A DNA stretch of 64,000 bases, from contig LNAC01000109.1 in the NCBI GenBank assembly GCA_002007465.1, positions 358,037 through 422,036 of the forward strand, in the 5' to 3' direction. The DNA is from Ailurus styani (taxonomy: Eukaryota; Chordata; Mammalia; Carnivora; Ailuridae). The first letter of the stretch is position 1; the number at the start of each line of letters is the position of its first letter. The notes under the pieces are model-generated. The model searched no databases. It was not told the origin of the DNA and was given only the letters and a program-made list of their open reading frames with translations. The translations under genes were made by a program, and so were the position numbers. This document shows, in pieces, positions 22,524-33,017 of this stretch.

Positions 22524-23095
22524 AGCCTCTCAAGAATAGGATATGGTATACACGGCTTGCCCCAATTACTTGACCATGGAGTGCTTTTATTAACCAAGCA
22601 CCTAGGCACATCATGTGGAACGGTTTGGGAAATGCATTTAAAGCTTCTTGTATCTTCTTCGGCAGTTGCCTAATGCACCGTGCAGAAGACAAGCTTGCCT
22701 TTGAGCAATCGTGGGGACAGGGGAATGACGCGTTGGGAGCCAGGGGCCGATGGTGCCAGTCAGGCATTCTCTCTCTTTAAGGAGGAGGTGTGCTAAGTAG
22801 CCTTTATCCTGGGGAAAACACACTAAATGGGTCCGATTTCCCAACAGGAAGATGCTGTGTTGGAGACACATTTGATTTATGACAGCTTCTGCTGTGACCT
22901 TGGCTTTCCAGTTTGCAAAGTAATGTTACCAGGGTATCTGACTAATGTACGGTCGTGAATTTTTCATGGCGAGGCATGTATTTGTGCTATTGGGCTCCTG
23001 GGCAAGGAAAAAAGCATGGCGTGTCAAGAGCAACATAAATTGTTAGGTAAATCTTTATTCCCCCCAGACCGCCCTGCAACGACCCATTATTCGTG

Positions 23096-23200
23096 TCCCA
23101 CTCAACCGTTCATTCATTTACAAACATTTATCGAGCAACTTCCATTTCTAAGTACTGTGGGGGATACAAAGATGTATAAAGCAATGTAGGGACGTAACTG
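23096..23200 (+). repeat. L2 LINE 3' end fragment
   Basis: The segment 'ttcattcatttacaaacatt tatcgagc' is followed by 'tctaagtactgtgggggata' and 'caaagatgtataaagca'. This is the L2 3' end order (attcaacaaatatttattgagc, then aggcactggggatacagagatgaa). Confidence 0.75.
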
Positions 23201-23594
23201 CTCGGGCAGCAGGTGTGAACGTGGACAGGCTGGGAATGGTTTCAAGTGGGGGCCCCTCTTTGGAGCGAGTATGCGGTGTCTCGAGAGCGGGCAATAAACA
23301 CGCTGATCTTGTAAAAACTATGTCTTCTGGGTCCTCCAGGGGCACCCCGAGGGATCAAACACCAGCTGTCTTGTCGGGTTCAAATCCCAGTTATGGGATC
23401 TGGAGCAAGTTTCCTGAAGCTTTGGACTTCATCCCCTTTTTTGCAGAAGAGAGGGATTGAAACAGATAGCCCTTCGAGTTTTTTCAGCTCGAAACAATAT
23501 AGGGATAGAAATACACCCACATCCACACGTTCAAGACAGAAGGTACACATGTGATAGAATGTGTATGGATGTGTACACGTATCGACAAATATAT

Positions 23595-23823
23595 ACAAAT
23601 ACATGTCTACTTACTTATTTATTTAGAGACTTATTTATTTATTCCAGAGAGAGAGCGAGTGTGAGCCAGGGAAGGGGCAGAGGGAGAGGGAGGCAAGCAG
23701 ACTTCGTGCTGAGTGGAGAACCTCATGCAGGGCTCGATCCCAGGACCTGGAGATCAAAGCTGAACTGAAACCAAGAGTCGGACACCTAACCCACAGAGCT
23801 CCCAGGCACCCCACAAATACACG
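23595..23823 (-). mobile_element. CAN-SINE with target-site duplication
   Basis: The body (23606-23812) ends with 'agctcccaggcacccc', the complement of the head, and starts with an A/T tail containing two 'cttatttattta' runs. The duplication ACAAATACATG (23595-23605) and ACAAATACACG (23813-23823) has one mismatch. Confidence 0.94.
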
Positions 23824-23830
23824 CACCTTT

Positions 23831-24047
23831 AAAATGGACATAGTAGGGCGCCTGGCTGACTCAGTCGCTTAAGTGTCTGCTTTTGGCTCGCGTCATGATC
23901 CCAGGGTCCTGGGATTGAATCCCGCATCGGGCTCCCTGCTCAGCAGAGAGCCTGCTTCTCCCTCTCCCTCTGCCTGCCTCTCTGCCTACTTGTGACCTCT
24001 CTCTGTCAAGTAAATAAATAAAATATTTTTAAAAAATGGACACAGTA
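23831..24047 (+). mobile_element. CAN-SINE, mustelid-type, with target-site duplication
   Basis: The body (23846-24032) carries 'ctgcctacttgtgacctctc' and 'aagtaaataaataaaatatt'. The flanks AAAATGGACATAGTA (23831-23845) and AAAATGGACACAGTA (24033-24047) form a 15-bp duplication with one mismatch. It lies 33 bp from the minus-strand SINE to its left. Confidence 0.96.
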
Positions 24048-24499
24048 TAGGCTAGATTGCTTTCAGCTAGATGTGCAGGTAAGACTTGTGATCTTTCTCC
24101 ATCACATGGGCCTGAGAGAGGCCTGATCATTGGATTTGGAGACGGAGCCTGGGATGGTGCATTCGGAGCAAAGTGCAGGGTCCAGGGCACAAGCCAGGGA
24201 GGAGTCTGGTGCAGGGGAGGTCAGGGTGCCCGGGGGCTGGAGCTCGGAGTGGGTGTCAGGCCCCGCAGTCCCCCACCCTGTCTCTCCCACCCGATGGCTT
24301 GCTTGCACCTGCTCCTCTCTGCCTGATTTGCTCCTCCCCACCTCCTTGTGCGTACCTCTGCAGTCCTCAGATCTCCTCCGCCCGCCCCCCACTGAGGGCT
24401 CCACAGAGCCTGCCCCATCTCCCCCTGCTCACCCTGTATGTCACTCTCCAGTTTACTCCCTGCAAACCACTTAGCACCACTGGCGGGAACATATCCACT

Positions 24500-24703
24500 A
24501 GGCTTGTTGTCTGTGTCCTTGGGGATGGGAGCACCAAGAGGCAGGGCAGAGCTGGCCTGGTCTGCTTTAGGATGCCGGGGCTGAGCACAGGGTTGGCATA
24601 CTCTCTATACACATTGTTTGAATGAATGAAGGGACGGATGGATGAATGGATGAATGAATGAATGAATAGATGAACGAATAGATGAATGGATGAATGAATG
24701 AGC
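24500..24703 (+). repeat. L2 3' end with expanded (TGAA/GGAT)n tail
   Basis: The block 'gggttggcatactctctata' followed by 'cacattgtttgaatgaatga' fits the L2 terminus (gtgcctggcacatagtaggt, then atttgttgaatgaatga). It leads straight into about 85 bp of degenerate GAAT/GGAT/GAAC tetramers (24618-24703). The tetramer array probably grew from the L2 tail. Confidence 0.75.
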
Positions 24704-25179
24704 AAGCTGGAATTCACACTGCTGTGAAGCGTAAGAGAAACCTACACTGTATATTTCTTGAGGATACAGAGCCTAGAATATATTATTTAACTTGCTGTCA
24801 TTCCCAGACCTACCCAGTGCCCAACACAGAGACATAAGCATAGACCACTTTAATGAAGTGAAGTCATTTGGTCCCCCTGCTTTTCGAGTTTTGCTGAAGA
24901 GGTCCCTTCCCTAGATGCCCAGGAATGGGTAAGAACATTTTGGTGTGACAGGGACGCCTCTGTCTGGCCTCTGAAGGGCATGACCTTGAAGGAGCCCCAC
25001 CTTCGCCCGAAAGTGAGCTAGACGTGATACAACAGAAATATGGGTATAGCTTGAGTTGCATGGAATCATCTGTAATTGGATTCATGGGAATGATGGAGTT
25101 CTCAAGATTGTGGTATTGGTAGCTGGCAGGGAATTGGGATGGGAACCAAATTTTCTTCTATGAAACAGCTATTTAAAAA
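24704..25179. other. Unannotated sequence
   Basis: No gene or clear repeat is recognised. A possible further L2-like fragment near 24800-24860 is too weak to call. Confidence 0.4.
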
Positions 25180-25380
25180 AAAACAACAGCTAACATATAC
25201 TAAGTGCTTGCCATATGCCGGGGCCCTGGCTAAGGATTTGATACGTATCCCTGCACCTCACTGCCACCCCACTGTATTGTGGGAGCAGGTGCTGCTGCTC
25301 CTTCTGTTTTATACTCTGGAGGGGGGATGGGGACTCAGAGAGGTTATCTGTGCAACGGCATGTGGCTTGGGAACCCACTA
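25180..25380 (+). repeat. MIR SINE remnant
   Basis: The blocks 'aacatatactaagtgcttgc', 'catatgccggggccctggct', 'gatacgtatccctgcacctc' and 'actcagagaggttatctgtg' follow the MIR/MIRb consensus. It includes the aagtgctttgccatatgcc and aggcacagagaggttaagt segments. Confidence 0.7.
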
Positions 25381-25956
25381 TGCTCTCCATCGCCCAGTGG
25401 CCTATTCAACCAAGGGCCTATGAGGTTGGTTCACCCTGCAATTCCTCTCCACTCACTATGAGTGCAGAGAAGTTAAGATACACTTCATCCGTCAGTCGGG
25501 AGAGCGATGATTTCCTCCCCATCCCCTGGGTGCAGTTGTCCCTGTCACCGTTGGGTGCCCTCCAACTCCTGATATGAATTTCAGACAGATTTCTTTTCTG
25601 GCTTCTATGAGCATCTGGAAAAGAAGACTTTTGGCTGGTGTATAGCTAAGCGCCCGGTGCAGACCTGTTAACTGTCTTCTGGTCCTAACCAGCCCCTGCC
25701 CATAATTGTTGTAAGGGATTCAGATGGAGGGAAACACCGTGGTTGTGGGAGAGGGTCATCTGCCCCTGGGAAATTGCACTTTCTCTTGCCCTCAGCATTT
25801 CCGCCTCAAACGGGTGTCTCTCAAAACAAAATGTTTTTTCTCTCTCTCTCCGTACTGAGGTAGTGGTGCCATTTGCTTGTTTTGTTTTTTCCTCCTTCCC
25901 TCAGGAATAGAAACTTGAATTGCTTTGTATAGAAAACCAAATTATTGAATTAGAGC

Positions 25957-25984
25957 AAAAAAAAAAAAGAGAAAGAGAGAGAGA
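25957..25984. repeat. A-run plus (GA)n tract
   Basis: Twelve or so As followed by 'gagaaagagagagagag'. Confidence 0.9.
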
Positions 25985-26325
25985 TCTATTACTCCTTCAG
26001 AATGAAGACAAATGTACAGCTTGTGGTATAATGCATCAATTTGAGTAGTAAATACAGAAAACAGAAATGATGTTTATATAGAGAAAAGGAATAAAGATAT
26101 CACATGACCGCAGAGAACAACCAACACGAAGAAGGCAGGCTGGGTTGTGTAAATGACAAAGTCAATCCTGTGGGTGAGGCCGGGCCCACGCGGTGATGTG
26201 GTGGGTGGATTTCTACACGATAGGAATGGCAACTGGAGATTGCCCCATCCCATCACGCAGTCAGTTGCCTCAGTGTATGGAATTCAGCCCTGGAAAACTC
26301 ACTTCTATGGACAAGTGCTGCTACT

Positions 26326-26397
26326 TAAAACAAACATAAAAACAAAAACAAAACAAAACAATACAAAAAATGAGCAAACAAAAAACAAATAGCAATG
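26326..26397. repeat. (CAAAA)-rich low-complexity tract
   Basis: About 70 bp almost free of T and G, made of CAAAA/ACAAAA units. It directly abuts a MIR. Confidence 0.9.
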
Positions 26398-26580
26398 CCT
26401 AAATTTACCTAGCACTTATGACAGAAGAATTTTACATATATTTCATCTAATCTTTACAATAAACTGATGAACTGGGTACTATTTTAGTGATGGGAAAAAT
26501 GCACAGAGAAGTGAAGTGACTTATTCAAAGTCACACAGCAAACAATGCCATAACCCCCGTGCTCTACTGCCTCTCCTCAT
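26398..26580 (+). repeat. MIR SINE remnant
   Basis: MIR blocks occur in order: 'atttcatctaatctttacaa', 'gaactgggtactattttagt', 'gcacagagaagtgaagtgac' and 'caaagtcacacagcaaacaa'. This is one of the best preserved MIRs here. Confidence 0.85.
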
Positions 26581-26759
26581 TCCTGGGAAGGTCAGTCAGG
26601 TCTGTGTCTCTCTCTTTATAGGCACTTGCTTAGCAGAGAAAGGAGGGGCATCTCCAGCTGTATTGGGGGTGGAACAGGATCCCTGAATCCTATAGGAAAG
26701 TGATGATGAGGGCCACCGTGAACTAACTTCTCCAATTTCACCATATTGGCTAGGGTTGT

Positions 26760-26932
26760 GGGTTTGGACACCAGGTCAGTCAGTTGAGCATCCAACTCTT
26801 GATCTCAGCTGAGGTGGTGATTGCAGGGTTGTGAGATCGAGCCCCACATCAGGCTTCACAATCAGTGCTTAGGGCCCTCTTTCCCTTGCCGTCTGCCCTT
26901 CTCCCTGCACTCTCTCTCTCTTTCAAAAAAAT
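26760..26932 (+). mobile_element. Old CAN-SINE
   Basis: The body 'cagtcagttgagcatccaac tcttgatctcagct' is clear, but the head is decayed ('ggtttggacaccaggtcagt') and the 3' end is a short 'ctctctctttcaaaaaaatt'. No duplication is seen. Confidence 0.88.
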
Positions 26933-27239
26933 TATTGTTCCTATAGAGTTGACCACCAAGAGACCAATATTATCTTAGCAATATTATTCTTAAAATGCTG
27001 GTTTTAATTGTTGCTGAAAAAAAATCTATTTTGAACACATCTTAACCCTCTGGGTTATTCTAGTGGCCTGGCATTGGTATAAGAGTTTCCTAGCAGGGTG
27101 GCAAGCAATGCTCAGAGAGTTAATAGCAATACATCCAATATCCTATCCTGGGTATTTCTAGCCTGGGGGATATTTTGTTCTATTATTACATGCTACTATG
27201 TTATGTTTTATTATTGTATCATTCCGTGGGGTTATTGTG

Positions 27240-27415
27240 GCTCGCATGGAGTGAGTGCATGCAAGGTGCTCTACTTGCATTGTCTTGTTTCATGGGAACC
27301 TCATCTTGCACTCAAGGATGCAGAGGCACCAGAGGTTAAATAACTTGCTAAGGTCCCACAGCTGGAAAGGGGCATATCCAAGATTTACACCTACCAGAGC
27401 CTTCCACGCTACACT
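27240..27415 (+). repeat. MIR SINE remnant
   Basis: The blocks 'gcatgcaaggtgctctactt', 'catgggaacctcatcttgca', 'aggttaaataacttgctaag', 'gtcccacagctggaaagggg' and 'ccaagatttacacc' follow the MIR 3' half, including aggttaagtaacttgcccaaggtcacacagct. Confidence 0.8.
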
Positions 27416-27989
27416 GTAGGTTTTAAGTCCCCACCCTTACAGGTAAAATATAAGAATTCATGTCATGGAAGGAGGAAGCGCTGGGCTCCCTTGCTCCTTT
27501 CCACCCCCTCCCAGGGCTGGAGGGGGGCAGACACAGTGCAGAGTGGGAAGCATTACCTTACTGCCTTTTATGTGTCCTGAGATGTCCAACTTCTTGTCTG
27601 TACTCACACTATTCTTGGGCCTGGGTGCCTTGCCTCTATGCCTGCAATGTAAATATGACCTGGCTTTGGATGTCATCACCACCATAAAGCCCTCCGTGAT
27701 ACCTCCAGAGTGAAAGCATCCACTACCTCTTCTCAACATCGGTTATGGGATTTTCACATTTCCCTTGACATGTTTGCATTATCTCCAGTGATGCCTATTT
27801 ACTCTCTCCAACTCTGTGAGAGCATGGATGGCATTTTATAACAAGGAGGGCTCTTCAGTGTAGCTTATTAGGTGCAACTGCCTTGATGTGTATGGCTCTT
27901 CCCATACCCCTTACTAATTGGGCATAGACATCCCCAATAATGGTGAAATTTCTAAATCACATACATCCCCAATGATTACCATCGCTTTA

Positions 27990-28172
27990 TTTCAACTGAG
28001 CCCTTATTCTATTCGAAGCACTGTGCTAAGCACCTGCTATGTTGTATCACATTTATTTCTCCTGATCCTGTGTTGGGTTTATAATTGCGTTTATAGAAGG
28101 GAAGCTGGGCTCAAGGACATCAGGCTGGTAAGTGGCAAAGGTTGGACTCGAACTCAGATCCCACTGTGACAT
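27990..28172 (+). repeat. MIR SINE remnant
   Basis: The blocks 'aactgagcccttattctatt', 'cgaagcactgtgctaagcac', 'ggtaagtggcaaaggttgga' and 'ctcgaactcagatcccactg' are in MIR order. The last is the MIR end segment (gagctgggattcgaacccag). Confidence 0.8.
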
Positions 28173-29972
28173 TGGGCCGTAACTCCTGTTCACTGCTGAC
28201 CATTACCACCGCCGTCCTCAACTGTCTTGACTCCCATTCGGCCCCTTGTCCCCCTCTGTGACCCCACCGTATCCCCGAGTCTGAGGACAGCCCTGGGGGG
28301 CTTCACAGCGAATTGATCCCTACATGCCCAAAGACGAGTTCAGCCATCTCATTTTCTGGTTGCAGCTCGGAGAGTGTTGTCACCACACCTGCTGGGAGTG
28401 GGCAACAGCGTGTCACCTCTAATCCCCTTGAGTCCCCTGGCTTGGACAGTGGGGACAGAGGAGCTAACGATGGGGCCAGCTCAAAGGGAGGAAGGAGCTG
28501 ATAGACTCCTTCCCTCCTACTGGTTTTCAGTACTGTGACCACTCCTGCCAATTGCCTCTTAGAACGACGTATTTTTACACATGGTGGCTTGTGTAAGATA
28601 CAATAGCGAGTTGTATCTGTCGGGCCAGCGCCAGAGAAACTGACTATCTCATCAATAACATGTTCGGAACCCAGCTCTGGTGCCAGAAAATGCTTTTTAT
28701 ATGTGGGCTCACCAGGAAGCTGTCCAAATACAGTGCGATTAATCTGGGCTGCCAGGGAGAAGAGAGAGGGCTTGAGCCACGGGACACGACAACAGTTAGC
28801 AGGTCAGTCATCTTACCCATGCCAATGATTGCCCCGTAAGATTCAGATGTGAATGAAACTGTGCCTGGCCCCTACCGATGGGGGTGTCCTTATGTCCAGC
28901 TGGCTTTGAAATTCTGGAGAGATCCTGATCGAAAGCCCTTTCCTGGGGAATCCGTGGCTTACCTTCTAAGCAGAGGGACTATGTGGGGCCTTCCTGAAAA
29001 TTTTCCCTGCGGCCCAGAATTTAAAGTCTCATTGGTACTGAACATAACATTAGACTATGAAGTTATGAGAAGTGCTTCCATGCCACAGGCAGAAATCAGT
29101 CTGCTTTCATTGCTCTTGTCAGTCCTTGGGGTCTAAAGTGAGTCATTGCTTAAGAACTGAGAAATGAGGGAAATAAGGATGCCTTCTGAGCATTAAACAT
29201 TAATATGGATACATAATAGATCAGAGCAGAGCCCTGCAAAGTCACCTTAAAGAGACAGAAAGAATAGACAGCCACCTTATTACAACTATTCGAGTATGCA
29301 AAGAAAGACCTTGGCAATCAGGAGATTCCTGGCAGGAAATGTAAGGTGCCCACAGGGGGAGGGACCCTCAGCAAAGGTCTCTAAGTGTTTAGGTCTCTAA
29401 GGCAACCACGTGCAGGCGTGGATGTGGTATTTGTGGCTCACCAGCTCCAGCCCTTTCAGTCCCATGGCTAAGGTCAACTCTGCTTGATTTTGAGGCTCTC
29501 AAACTTCAGTCCAGCTAACGAATTCTTGTTTGGATTATATGCTTCTCCAACACTCTTTTTTTTTTCACATGGGGGCTATACATTTTCTCACTGTGACTTG
29601 GGCAACTGTTATGTCTAGTTTTAGACATCAGGCCTGTAAGTTTGGTTAATGTGAGTCTCCCCCTATGAGAGGAATCTGCTCTCCATGAGTTGGAAATAAT
29701 ATGTGTCTGGGCAGCAGGGAGGAAGGGCAGAAGAAGCAAAGTCCTGGATGGTGGTATACTAAATAAAGTAAGGAAGGGACCACATCCTAAGGGCACTTCA
29801 TCGAAGAGAACCATCTGGCATCTCTAGAGTAGAACATCCCAGCTTCATTCCATTGACGCCAAGAGCGAAACATTGTTTCCCTTCCTAAAACACTGCCTGA
29901 TAGACCTACACCCATAGGTATTCCTTGAAGTGTCAACTGTGATGAAATGTATATAAAAATGCTGAAGAACAA
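28173..29972. other. Unannotated, repeat-poor sequence
   Basis: No gene or repeat is called. Between 28560 and 28800 the sequence keeps several CpGs and has no repeat match, so a conserved non-coding element is possible. Open frames are all under 100 codons. Confidence 0.4.
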
Positions 29973-30160
29973 GGGCGCCTGGGTAGCTCAGTCAGTTGAG
30001 CATCTGACTCTTGATTTCGGCTCAGTTCGTGATCTCAGGGTCCTGGGACCGAGACCCACATCATGTTCTACGCTCCGCGTGGAGTCTGCATCTCCCTCTC
30101 TCTGCCTCTGCATGTCCTGCCACTCTCTCTCTCTCTAAAATATAAATAAGATCTTTAAAA
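29973..30160 (+). mobile_element. CAN-SINE
   Basis: Head 'gggcgcctgggtagctcagt' with CpG preserved, body 'tgatctcagggtcctgggac' and a short 'aaaatataaataagatcttt' tail. I could not define a clean duplication. Confidence 0.94.
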
Positions 30161-30847
30161 TATGATAACAAACATAGATCAATGTGTAGACATGAGTTAA
30201 GACTGCTCGGTGTAGTCCGGGGCAGGTGGGGGGGAGGTGGATGAAGGCAGACTCAGGACACAGGGTCTAGGCTACCACCACAGAGAGAATTTTCATCCTG
30301 GACTGATGGATCGGTTAGTAGAGGCGTTTCTGCCTCATTTAACTTCCCCTGGATGGATGAGAGATTTAAAAGTAAAAACTGCCAAACCTTAAATTCTACA
30401 GTTCTGTGATTCTATTCTGTGGCAAATGGTGAAAAGCTCTACACTAGACCAGAATAAAATGGTCCTTCGTGGTATGAAAATTGTACTGTTAGCTGTACAG
30501 TATGGCCCCACAACCATCTTCTTGTTCGAACAGCAGCGGCTTCCACTGTCCTGGGCCAGCACCACGGTTGCGTCGGGTCATCAAGAACCAAGGATTTTTG
30601 CCTAGCTCTCTTTCGTAGGTGATCCCGTCGTGGTTTTGATACGGTCCCTGCATGTCCCCTCCTGACCTACTTTCCTGACCATGGTCCAGGTAGGAAAAAG
30701 GAAGAAGGTGAGATGAGATTCTGTGTTCTAGCTTAGTGAGCCCCTGTAAGGAGTTTTCCAGAAATTTCCATTCAGCACTTATAGCTTGTTAGCTAGAATG
30801 GTGTCACATGGCCACTTTTATCTGCAAGAGAGTCTGGGAAGTGTATG

Positions 30848-31048
30848 TTTTTATTTTTATTTATTTATTTATTTTTGAGAGAGAGCGAGCGCACGAGCAG
30901 GGGGAGGGACAGAGGGAGAGGGAATCTCAAGCATGTTCCATGCTCAGTATGGAGCCCGACACAGGGCCTGATCTCAGGACCTTCAGATCATGAACGGAGC
31001 TGAAATCAAGAGTTGGTCACCCAACTGACTGAGCCACCCAGGCACCCC
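30848..31048 (-). mobile_element. CAN-SINE
   Basis: Starts with '(ttta)n' and 'gagagagagcgagcgcacga', and ends with 'ctgagccacccaggcacccc', the complement of the head. The CpGs in the purine-rich part are preserved. No clear duplication. Confidence 0.95.
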
Positions 31049-31234
31049 AAAAGATAAGCACAAAGTAGCTAGGTTCCTGAAGCATGTGAAAGAGGGTTGG
31101 TAGGTTGGTAATGGGTAAATGGCTATCAAGCCAGAGACCTGGGACTCCATCTGTACTCCTCCATCACTCTCTCCATCTAAGAATTCCCACCAACACTCCA
31201 ACATGTCATTCACTGGTGCCCCCTCCTGTCCATT

Positions 31235-31640
31235 CCTGTTATGCTTACCTTAGTTCAGGCCTCGGTCCATTTCCACTATAGTACATAAGAATTCCTGCTG
31301 GTTTCTCTGCACTCAGACTCCTGCTCAGGTCCACACGCCTCTGCTCTTAGCTCTTCAGGGGCTCCCCATTGTCCTCAGAGTGAAAACCAAACTTCTTGTG
31401 TGGAGATTTCTTCAAGCTCTGTACTTTATGTCTCCACCTTCACCTCTTTCTTTTTCTCTCCCTGGTCATTGTGTTTCCATAGCAGTGACAAAGATCATGG
31501 GCTCCTGATCATCTTGGACTCCTCTCTTTCTCCCCCAACCCTGTATCTAATCCCTCCATATGTTCACCACTTTCAAAATATATGCAGAATGGGACCCCGT
31601 CTCGGTAGTAATTGTTGAATGAATGAGGGCATGAACACTC
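31235..31640 (+). repeat. L2 LINE 3' region (probable)
   Basis: Pyrimidine-rich text 'caggggctccccattgtcct' followed by 'cagagtgaaaaccaaacttc' resembles the L2 stretch that reads (gctccccattgccctcaggataaagtccaaactcc). It ends in 'tgttgaatgaatgagggcat', as L2 does. It is ancient and diverged. Confidence 0.6.
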
Positions 31641-31751
31641 TGTATAAAGTTTTGATGGATTCTTTCATGTCCTTTTATCCTGTGGTTTGATATTTTCTCT
31701 AGAAACCTGGAAAGCCTTGGTGAATACCAAAAGTTTAAGAATTGGAAAAGA

Positions 31752-31947
31752 GGGTTCTGGGTGGCTCAGTCAGTTAAGCATCTGCCTTCGGCTCAGGTCA
31801 TGATCCCCGGGTCCTGGGATTGAGTCCCACATCAGGCTTCCCACTCAGGGGGAAACTGCTTCTCCCTCTCCCTCTGCCTCCCACTCCCCTGCTTGTGCTC
31901 TCTCTCCCTCTGTCCAATAAATAAATAAAATCTTTAAAAAAAAAAAA
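31752..31947 (+). mobile_element. CAN-SINE
   Basis: The head is decayed to 'gggttctgggtggctcagtc'. The body and 'ccaataaataaataaaatct' tail are typical. The flanks 'aagaattggaaaaga' and 'aagacttgcaaagga' may be a decayed duplication. Confidence 0.94.
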
Positions 31948-31988
31948 GACTTGCAAAGGAGACCAGGACAGTAGTGAGAATTGTCTTC

Positions 31989-32176
31989 AATAATAATAAT
32001 GTTTGTACTGGGGGGTGGGAGGGTAGGGATAGGGTGGATGGGTTATGGACATTGGGGAGGGTTTGTGCTTTGGTGAGTGCTGTGAAAGATGTAAGCCTGA
32101 TGATTCACAGACCTGTACCCCTTGGGCAAATAATAAAAAAAAAAAAAAAAAATAATAATAATAATAATAATGTTTG
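31989..32176 (+). mobile_element. Very short young LINE-1 3' UTR insertion with target-site duplication
   Basis: Only about 145 bp of L1 3' UTR plus poly(A) (32006-32150) are present. They match the 3' UTR of the 9.4-kb L1 with a single visible base difference before the tail. A perfect 17-bp duplication AATAATAATAATGTTTG (31989-32005 and 32160-32176) brackets it. The (TAA)n between the poly(A) and the right duplication has expanded. Extreme 5' truncation explains the absence of any coding sequence. Confidence 0.96.
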
Positions 32177-32244
32177 GATGCTCCTTTTTAGGTCATTGTT
32201 TTGTTCTGGTCCCTGAAGGAGACAGGACAAGGCAATTAATTATG

Positions 32245-32405
32245 ACCGGCAAACACTGGAGTCAGGCTATCTCATTTCAAATCCTGGTCTTGTTTTGTGG
32301 TCTTGGATGTGTTCTTTAGTTTGTCTGTGCCTCAGTTTCCTCAAATGCGAGGTGCTAGTGACAATAGTGTTTCTATCCTAGGGTTGTCGTGAGTTAAAAT
32401 TGTAA
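32245..32405 (+). repeat. MIR SINE remnant
   Basis: The blocks 'caaacactggagtcaggcta', 'ttggatgtgttctttagttt', 'gtctgtgcctcagtttcctc' and 'ctagggttgtcgtgagttaa' follow MIR order. The 3' end may continue after the A-rich tract that follows. Confidence 0.8.
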
Positions 32406-32406
32406 G

Positions 32407-32474
32407 TAAAAAAACAAAACGAAGCAAAACCAAACAAAACCCCCCCCAAAAAAAAACAGTTAAAAAAAAAAAAG
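32407..32474. repeat. A/C-rich low-complexity tract
   Basis: Runs of CAAAA, an 'aaccccccccaaaaaaaaac' stretch and a second A-run. It may be an expanded insertion tail inside the MIR. Confidence 0.85.
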
Positions 32475-32569
32475 CAAGCAGTCCACAAATGCCAACCAGG
32501 AGTATTTATGGTGGGACTGGCAGTAGCAGGTGCAGCCATGGCTAATGGTATTGACAATGTGATATATTT

Positions 32570-32747
32570 TTTAAAAATTTTTTAAAGGATTTTGTTTATT
32601 TATTTGAGAGAGAGAGAGCACAAGCAGGGAGAGTGGGAGAGGGAGAAATAGGCTCCCTGCCAAGCAGGGAGCCCGATGTGAGGCTCTATCCCAGGACCCT
32701 GAGCCGAAGGTAGACGTTTAACCGACTGAGGCACCCAGGCACCCCCC
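32570..32747 (-). mobile_element. CAN-SINE
   Basis: Starts 'aaggattttgtttatttatt', ends 'gaggcacccaggcacccc' and has a typical purine-rich middle. Flanking 'gtgatatatttttt' and 'gtgtggtattttta' suggest an imperfect duplication. Confidence 0.93.
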
Positions 32748-32914
32748 AGTGTGGTATTTTTAACCCTGCCCGGTTTGGCCTCAATCAGAAGCTATGTAGT
32801 TAATACTGAGATTAAAATGGATTTTTGTCATCATGACCACTTGCCAATATCAGAGGGAAAACTTTGGGCACTGTAGTGTTTTACTGTTCATTTTAAGAAC
32901 ATGAGCGCTTCCTT

Positions 32915-32963
32915 GAAGATTTATTTATTTATGAGAGAGAGAAAGAGAGAACAAGTGGGAGGT
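32915..32963 (-). mobile_element. CAN-SINE 3' fragment
   Basis: A 49-bp piece 'aagatttatttatttatgag' plus 'agagagaaagagagaacaag' matches only the tail region of a minus-strand SINE, so it is severely 5'-truncated. Confidence 0.7.
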
Positions 32964-33017
32964 GGTGAATAGCCACTATTTGTCCCTCATAATCCGCTCT
33001 TTTCTTTTGGCAAGAGT

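Larger units (their letters stand above)
20207..23095. other. Repeat-poor stretch, no gene called
   Basis: Nearly 2.9 kb without a recognised interspersed repeat, unusual in this window. Several open frames occur (the longest is minus 22219-22767, 182 codons) but none shows a known domain or a convincing splice context. CTCF-like and palindromic E-box motifs are listed separately. Confidence 0.45.

Noticed and set aside
22219..22767. 182-codon minus-strand open frame
   Set aside because: No domain, signal or family match; likely a chance frame in GC-moderate repeat-free DNA.
30481..30504. Small hairpin near 'gtactgttagctgtacagta'
   Set aside because: Arms of about six bases are common by chance and do not resemble a microRNA precursor.
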